The notes beneath the pieces are model-generated. The model saw only the letters and a list, made by a program, of their open reading frames with translations. It had not been told where the DNA came from and did not search any database. Positions 14,390 to 19,192 of a DNA stretch of 19,192 bases are shown piece by piece (within the stretch, counting starts at the first letter, position 1; each line of letters begins with the position of its first letter). This stretch comes from an uncultured Clostridia bacterium (GTDB lineage: Bacteria > Bacillota > Clostridia > UMGS1810): assembly GCA_937959315.1 (NCBI GenBank), contig CALGRC010000029.1, positions 1-19,192 on the forward strand. Direction: 5' to 3'. Position numbers and translations under genes: made by a program.

Positions 14390-16675
14390 ATGTGCTTTAA
14401 AAAATTGGCAGCGATATTTATGGCTGCTGTCATATGGGCGGTCATATCTATGCCCGCTGGGGAAATAGCGTTTGCTGCAACTTATAGCGACGTACCGGAA
14501 CAAATTGTATGCAGCCCGCACGGCGATTTGAAAACACAGGTGGGGTTTGCATGGGTAACAGGGAAGAATAACTCGGCGGCCGTGGTACAAGTGATAGAAA
14601 AAACAGGTGAGAGCCCCGCCTTTACAGCAGGCACTGTGAAAACATATCAAGGCGAGGCGGGCGACATTGACAACTGGCGCTGGCACAAGGCTGTTGCAAG
14701 CGGTTTGCAGCCAAGTACAACCTATCAGTATCGGGTGGGCGACGGCGCCAACTGGAGTGATACCGGAGAATTTACGACCGCGCCAGATACAGAGGGCGCC
14801 ATTGACGGTGGATTTTCTTTTTTACAGGTAAATGACCCGCAAGGTACTTCCATTTCTGGTTATACTGCGTGGGGTACTGCGCTGGAGCGCGCGGCAGAAG
14901 TATTTCCTGATTATAAATTTATTGTGCATGGCGGCGACCATGTAGACAATGGCAGTGATGAAAACCAGTGGCAATGGTTTTTCAAAACGGCGCAAGATAC
15001 GTTGAGCAATTCTATCTTTGCCAGTGCGACCGGCAACCATGACGCTTATACCGGCAACCGGTTTGCTTATCGGTTTCCTTATCAAATGCCAACCGATTCG
15101 CCGACGGCAATGGGAATGTATTATTCCTTTGATTATGCCAATGCACACTTTACGGTGATTAACGCGCAGGCTATCAGCGATTCCAAACAAATGGACTGGG
15201 TAAAATATGATATCGCAAAAAACAGTAAAAAATGGAACATCGTAATCATTCATAACCCGTTGTATACCAACGCCGATCACTATGCGGAAGTGGACATCCG
15301 CAATCAGTTTGAATCGGTTTTGAACGATATGCTGGGCGTAGATATGATTTTTGCCGGGCATGACCATATTTATAACCGTACTTATCCAATTTTAAACAAT
15401 GCGCCAATCCCAGGCAGCGCACTGCTGACCAATCAGACGGTTGCCGGACAGGCAGGCGTCAGTTTGTGGGATAATCCGGTTGGGACGCTCAACCAGGTGA
15501 ACAATGCCTGTGGTACAAAGTTTTATAATCTCAATGTAAATGCAGATACCAAATGGTTTGTACCATTGCCGTTTGCCGGCGGTGCATATGGGTACCAGCC
15601 AGGGCAGGCGACGTTTGCCGGGGTTACGGTAACCGAAAATGAGATTGTCAATACCGTATATACCGTGAACGGCTCCAGCCAGACATTGCTGGAAAGCAGC
15701 GGTATCCGCAAGGACCGCCAGCAGGTAAATCCGCCCAAAAATGTGCAGGAATCCTATGATCCGGACAGGCGCCGGCTGACCATTACCTGGGAAGCGCCTG
15801 ACGCACAGACAGATGCGCGGCAGGCAGCACAACAGTTTGTTGTTTATGATGAAAACAATGCGTATAATTCTTATTACACACGGTTTTTAACAGGGAATTC
15901 CGTAACGCTCAGTATTCCGCAGGATATTTATGAAAAAACAAATTTTGTCGTAAAAACCGTTGGTGTACACTCTTTTTCTGAGGCGGCTTCTATGCAGGAG
16001 GATGCAGAACCAGTTACTTTTACGGCTGTTCCAGGGGTCTTGCGGGCAGATTTGTCATGGTCTGACCCGGCTGACGGCATGTCAGCACAAACATTGGAAA
16101 TCTCTTCTGACGGGCAGAATTGGGTGGAACTTTCTGTCAATCCAGTGGGCGGTACCGGCAGCTTGCAGGATGCACGGCTGACGGCGCCGCTGGATCTCCC
16201 TGACCGGTCGGCACAGGTGGCAGGGCTGCAAGCGGGCGTTCCATATTATTTCCGCCTGACGATAACTGGCGGCTCGAGTGAAAATACCTATACTGCCCAG
16301 GCTGTGCCAATCGGCGACGGCAGTATTACCGGCACAGGGGATATTTTGCTGGAGCTGCGGAGCAGCGACGGTACGCCATACAGGAATATCAGCCAATCCA
16401 TTGCGCCGGGTGCAGTCGTTGCGGTGAAAAACAATACCGGCCAGGCACAGACCGTATTTTTGCGCGCTGCCATGTACCGCAGTGGGAATGAGCTGTTGTA
16501 TTACCGCATACTGCCGCTTGTCAGGGATTTGGCGCCTGGGGAGACGGCTGCCGTCCCGCTGGGCAATCTGGATGCCATCGATACTACCGATGCACAATGC
16601 TTTAAGGTGATTTCTTATATTGGGCAGCTATTTCCGCTCAATCCTGGGAATTTACCGCTGACACTGACAAAGTGA
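14390..16675 (+). CDS. Exported purple-acid-phosphatase-like metallophosphoesterase
   Basis: A 761-residue protein with a signal peptide (MCFKKLAAIFMAAVIWAV, cut near IAFA). Residues about 33-135 are the Fn3-like N-terminal domain of purple acid phosphatases (LQPSTTYQYRVGDG). The calcineurin-like phosphoesterase domain holds all metal motifs: NDPQ with Asp149, GGDHVD with Asp183 and Asp186, GNHD (216-218), His288 in IIHNPLY, and GHDH with His324 and His326. It should hydrolyse phosphate esters, perhaps nucleotides, outside the membrane. Fn3-like segments and a beta domain follow, ending FKVISYIGQLFPLNP, a common Firmicute tail. AGGAGG lies 9 nt before ATG 14390. A start at 14360 would overlap the previous stop (ATGA) but lacks a ribosome binding site; both give a signal peptide. 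Middle gene of the operon. Confidence 0.88.
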   Translation: MCFKKLAAIFMAAVIWAVISMPAGEIAFAATYSDVPEQIVCSPHGDLKTQVGFAWVTGKNNSAAVVQVIEKTGESPAFTAGTVKTYQGEAGDIDNWRWHKAVASGLQPSTTYQYRVGDGANWSDTGEFTTAPDTEGAIDGGFSFLQVNDPQGTSISGYTAWGTALERAAEVFPDYKFIVHGGDHVDNGSDENQWQWFFKTAQDTLSNSIFASATGNHDAYTGNRFAYRFPYQMPTDSPTAMGMYYSFDYANAHFTVINAQAISDSKQMDWVKYDIAKNSKKWNIVIIHNPLYTNADHYAEVDIRNQFESVLNDMLGVDMIFAGHDHIYNRTYPILNNAPIPGSALLTNQTVAGQAGVSLWDNPVGTLNQVNNACGTKFYNLNVNADTKWFVPLPFAGGAYGYQPGQATFAGVTVTENEIVNTVYTVNGSSQTLLESSGIRKDRQQVNPPKNVQESYDPDRRRLTITWEAPDAQTDARQAAQQFVVYDENNAYNSYYTRFLTGNSVTLSIPQDIYEKTNFVVKTVGVHSFSEAASMQEDAEPVTFTAVPGVLRADLSWSDPADGMSAQTLEISSDGQNWVELSVNPVGGTGSLQDARLTAPLDLPDRSAQVAGLQAGVPYYFRLTITGGSSENTYTAQAVPIGDGSITGTGDILLELRSSDGTPYRNISQSIAPGAVVAVKNNTGQAQTVFLRAAMYRSGNELLYYRILPLVRDLAPGETAAVPLGNLDAIDTTDAQCFKVISYIGQLFPLNPGNLPLTLTK

Positions 16676-16697
16676 AATCAAAAAGGAGCAGGGATAG

Positions 16698-19192
16698 ATG
16701 ATGAAATACAGGCGATTGATTGCATGTTTTATTGCGTTTTCGATGATGATAACCCTTTTGATGCCGTCGGTTTCGGCACAGGCGGGGGATATTGTGTTGG
16801 CGGGAACCGGTACGGCGGAAAGCCCCTATGAGATTGGGACGCCGGATGAGCTGCTGTTTGCAGTAGAGCGTCACAATGCAAAGGATCCCGCTTACTGGAG
16901 CGATAACGGTTCTAAGCATTATAAGCTGGTGGATGACATCGACCTGTCGGAAGTGGATAACTTCCCGATGTTTGATAAGTTTCAGGATGTGTTCGACGGG
17001 AATGGAAAAACCATATCCAATATGACGATTACCGCCGATTATCCGGATGGGATACCGGCCAATGAGATGGCTGGGTTTTTCAAAACCGGCAATACAGGTA
17101 TGGTTGTCAAAGATTTGATTTTTGATCATGCTTCCATTACGCTTTCCGGCACAGATATTGGGCAAAATTCCCAGCGTGCCGGCGTTGTGGTTGGATATAT
17201 GTACAATGGCTACATCAGTGGGGTGACGGTGAAAAACAGCACACTGGATGCCTACGATACATTTGACAGTGCGGGAGGCATTGCCGGCGCGGCAGGCAGC
17301 TCGTCTGTGATAGAAGACTGTTTTTTCAGCGGGACTGTGAAAGCGGCAGGCAGCGCCAGCGGTATTGTTCCCATGATCCGGGCGAAAACCTCTGTGCGGA
17401 ACTGTATTGCTATGGGTGATTTCGCGGCAAAAGGGATTGCCTCCAAATCCATTAAGGGTGCGGGAGGCATTGCTGTACGGATTTTTACAGATGGAGATAA
17501 TGCCAAGCTGGAAAACTGTGTGATGTACAGCGGCACTGTATCCCATGAGGGCGACCCGGTATGGGTAGGCCGTATTCTGGCGCTGGACAGCGGGAAAACC
17601 TCTTCTGTTACAGGCAATTTGGCAAATGAAACGGTCACATTGAACGGGGAACCTGCGCAGGCCGGAACGGAAAACGGCGAAAATGCAGCAGAGGAAGAGC
17701 TGCAGGCCCAGGCGACCTATGAAGCGCTGGGCTGGGATTTTGACGCCCGCTGGGAAATGGATGAGGGCGCGGGCTATCCGGTACTGAAATATGAAGAATC
17801 TGGGGCGCCGCTGATTACGACATCTGTATTGGCAAATGGCAGTGTGGGCGCCCCTTACCAAGGGCAGTTGTCCGCAACAGGCGCGCAGCCAATCACATGG
17901 TCGCTGGACAGCGGGAACTTGCCGGACGGCTTGGAGCTGGATACGGAAACTGGCGAAATTTTTGGTACGCCGACAAAACTGGGGACATACACTTTTTCGG
18001 TGAAAGCCGAAAATAGGGAGGGTGCAAATACCAAAGAAGTGTCTATCGCCATTGGCCTTGCAGGAACCGGCACGGCGGAAAGCCCCTATGAGATTGGGAC
18101 ACCGGAAGAACTGCTGTTTGCAGTAGAGCGCAACAATGCGAAAGACCCCGCCTATTGGAGCGACAATGGTTCCAGGCATTTTAAGCTGGTGGATGACATC
18201 GACCTGTCGGAAGTGGAAAATTTCCCGATGTTCAATCTATTTCAGGACGTATTTGACGGCGGCGGCTATACCATCCGCAATATGGCCATCACAGCCGATT
18301 ACCCGGAAGGCGTCCCGGTATCTACGCTGGTTGGCTTTATCAAAAAAAGCGAATCGGGTATGCAGCTGAAAGATGTTATTTTTGAGAATGCCGATATCCA
18401 GGTCACCGGTACAGATATTGAACAGAATTCCCAGCGCGCTGGCGTCGCGGTCGGATATTTGTACAACGGCAAAATCAGCGGCGTCACGGTAAAGGATAGC
18501 TCGATCGATGTATACGGCACGTTTGACAGTGCAGGAGGCATTACCGGCGCAACCGGCGGTACAGCCGCTATTGAGGATTGCTTTTTCAGCGGCACGGTCA
18601 AAGCGGCTGGCAGCGCCAGCGGCATCGCCCCTATGCTCAGAGGGAATACCGTCGTCCGCAATTGCTTTGTAAACGGGGATTTTACGGCGCAGGGCATCGG
18701 CCATATGTCAATACGCGGCGCTGCCGGTATAACTGTACGGATTTTTAATGACGGAAACAACGTAAGGCTTGAAAATTGCGTGGTATATGACGGAACGGCG
18801 GCGTATGAAGGGCCGTCTTCCTTTGGCGGACGTATTTTGGGGCTTGACACCGGGACTGGTTCTGTTATTGCAGGCAATCTTGCCAATGCCGCTGTTACAG
18901 TCAACGGCAGTGTAGTGGAGCAGAGTACGCTGAACGGTACCGATATGCAGCCGGAACAGTTACACCAGCAATCCACGTATGAGGATATCGGCTGGGATTT
19001 TACATCCAGATGGAGGATGGAGGACGCGGGATACCCGGTGCTGCGGTATGGAGAGGCGCAGGCGCCGTATATTACCACCACGTCGCTGCCTGATGGCAAT
19101 GCGCATGAACCGTATATGTATACCCTGACTGCGGATGGCGCGCAGCCAATCACCTGGTCGCTGGAAAGCGGAAAGCTGCCGCAGCGACTCGA
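16698..19192 (+). CDS. Secreted GLUG / putative-Ig tandem-repeat protein (3' end outside the window)
   Basis: Reads 831 codons without a stop to the right edge. The signal peptide is MMKYRRLIACFIAFSMMITL, cut near SAQA. The body is two tandem units of about 420 residues. Each opens with LAGTGTAESPYEIGTP and KLVDDIDLSEV, has GLUG-like glycine-rich beta turns (AGVVVGYMYNGYISGVTV; SAGGIAGAAG; ASGIVPMIR), and ends in a putative Ig (He_PIG) domain (LSATGAQPITWSL, LDTETGEIFGTPTKLGTYTF). This is the build of adhesins and surface-layer-associated proteins. AGGAG lies 9 nt before the ATG, and the gap to the previous stop is 22 nt, so it belongs to the same operon. Any anchor is beyond the window. Confidence 0.82.
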   Translation, partial: MMKYRRLIACFIAFSMMITLLMPSVSAQAGDIVLAGTGTAESPYEIGTPDELLFAVERHNAKDPAYWSDNGSKHYKLVDDIDLSEVDNFPMFDKFQDVFDGNGKTISNMTITADYPDGIPANEMAGFFKTGNTGMVVKDLIFDHASITLSGTDIGQNSQRAGVVVGYMYNGYISGVTVKNSTLDAYDTFDSAGGIAGAAGSSSVIEDCFFSGTVKAAGSASGIVPMIRAKTSVRNCIAMGDFAAKGIASKSIKGAGGIAVRIFTDGDNAKLENCVMYSGTVSHEGDPVWVGRILALDSGKTSSVTGNLANETVTLNGEPAQAGTENGENAAEEELQAQATYEALGWDFDARWEMDEGAGYPVLKYEESGAPLITTSVLANGSVGAPYQGQLSATGAQPITWSLDSGNLPDGLELDTETGEIFGTPTKLGTYTFSVKAENREGANTKEVSIAIGLAGTGTAESPYEIGTPEELLFAVERNNAKDPAYWSDNGSRHFKLVDDIDLSEVENFPMFNLFQDVFDGGGYTIRNMAITADYPEGVPVSTLVGFIKKSESGMQLKDVIFENADIQVTGTDIEQNSQRAGVAVGYLYNGKISGVTVKDSSIDVYGTFDSAGGITGATGGTAAIEDCFFSGTVKAAGSASGIAPMLRGNTVVRNCFVNGDFTAQGIGHMSIRGAAGITVRIFNDGNNVRLENCVVYDGTAAYEGPSSFGGRILGLDTGTGSVIAGNLANAAVTVNGSVVEQSTLNGTDMQPEQLHQQSTYEDIGWDFTSRWRMEDAGYPVLRYGEAQAPYITTTSLPDGNAHEPYMYTLTADGAQPITWSLESGKLPQRL
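16797..18056 (+). repeat. Tandem coding repeat, unit 1 (1,260 nt)
   Basis: Exactly 420 codons from the first LAGTGTAESP to the next. In the first 68 residues 61 are identical to unit 2. The units stay in register from start into the GLUG part, with a one-codon difference by 17,884 versus 19,141. Confidence 0.9.
18057..19192 (+). repeat. Tandem coding repeat, unit 2 (cut by the window edge)
   Basis: Begins LAGTGTAESPYEIGTPEE and follows unit 1 through the GLUG region and into the putative Ig domain (GAQPITWSLESGKLP). The window ends within that domain. Many synonymous changes separate it from unit 1, so the duplication is not recent. Confidence 0.9.

Noticed and set aside
16638..18179. A 513-codon open frame on the minus strand
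   Set aside because: It is the shadow of the GLUG repeat gene, whose plus-strand frame has a signal peptide, ribosome binding site and family motifs and is open throughout. The similar minus frame at 18299-19153 is the same shadow in the second repeat unit.
1..19192. CRISPR arrays, tRNA or rRNA genes
   Set aside because: No short regularly spaced direct repeats and no tRNA or rRNA-like conserved segments were seen on reading.

Overview
The window looks like the chromosome of a gut-type Clostridia/Firmicute. Supporting this are strong GGAGG-type ribosome binding sites, consensus SigA promoters, an S-layer-homology-like segment in a secreted protein, Firmicute-type secreted proteins with repeats, and a conjugative-element backbone of the kind common in Lachnospiraceae and Oscillospiraceae. 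Species cannot be named from the sequence. || Positions 1 to about 9,145 are the right part of an integrated conjugative or mobilizable element of the serine-recombinase type (broadly Tn1549/CTn-like). In order it holds: a relaxase gene that overlaps mobC but is stopped by a TAG after 49 codons (minus strand, running off the left edge); mobC; a non-coding stretch with four consecutive perfect inverted repeats that is a good candidate transfer origin; a cargo block read rightward from a consensus promoter; a sigma-70-like factor overlapping a small HTH gene; a roughly 500-nt hairpin-rich non-coding stretch; a 45-codon small gene; and a large serine recombinase with its own near-consensus promoter. 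The cargo block is a small HTH protein, a 12-TM protein with a C-terminal LuxR-type HTH, three helically phased copies of a TCACAAATGTGA-like palindrome, a 112-residue protein of unknown function, and an 810-residue secreted beta-helix-like protein closed by a strong terminator. || Positions about 9,145 to 9,850 are a scar zone. The element ends a few bases after the recombinase stop, directly against the 3' part of an RHS-repeat core gene, so the element appears to sit inside an RHS gene. The RHS fragment runs into a terminator-like palindrome, a second hairpin, and an internally deleted IS200/IS605-family remnant. || Positions about 9,850 to 19,192 are a chromosomal operon of three large exported proteins: a 1,503-residue protein with OB-fold-like and SLH-like segments; a purple-acid-phosphatase-like metallophosphoesterase with all metal motifs intact, its reading frame overlapping the upstream gene by ATGA; and a GLUG/putative-Ig repeat protein built of tandem 1,260-nt units, open to the right edge of the window. 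They probably work together at the cell surface (phosphate or nucleotide scavenging, or adhesion), but this is inferred from domains and gene order only. || The most distinctive feature is the mobile-element cargo: a membrane-embedded LuxR-type regulator followed by phased operator-like palindromes and a secreted protein. This looks like a self-contained sensing and surface-display unit carried between hosts.
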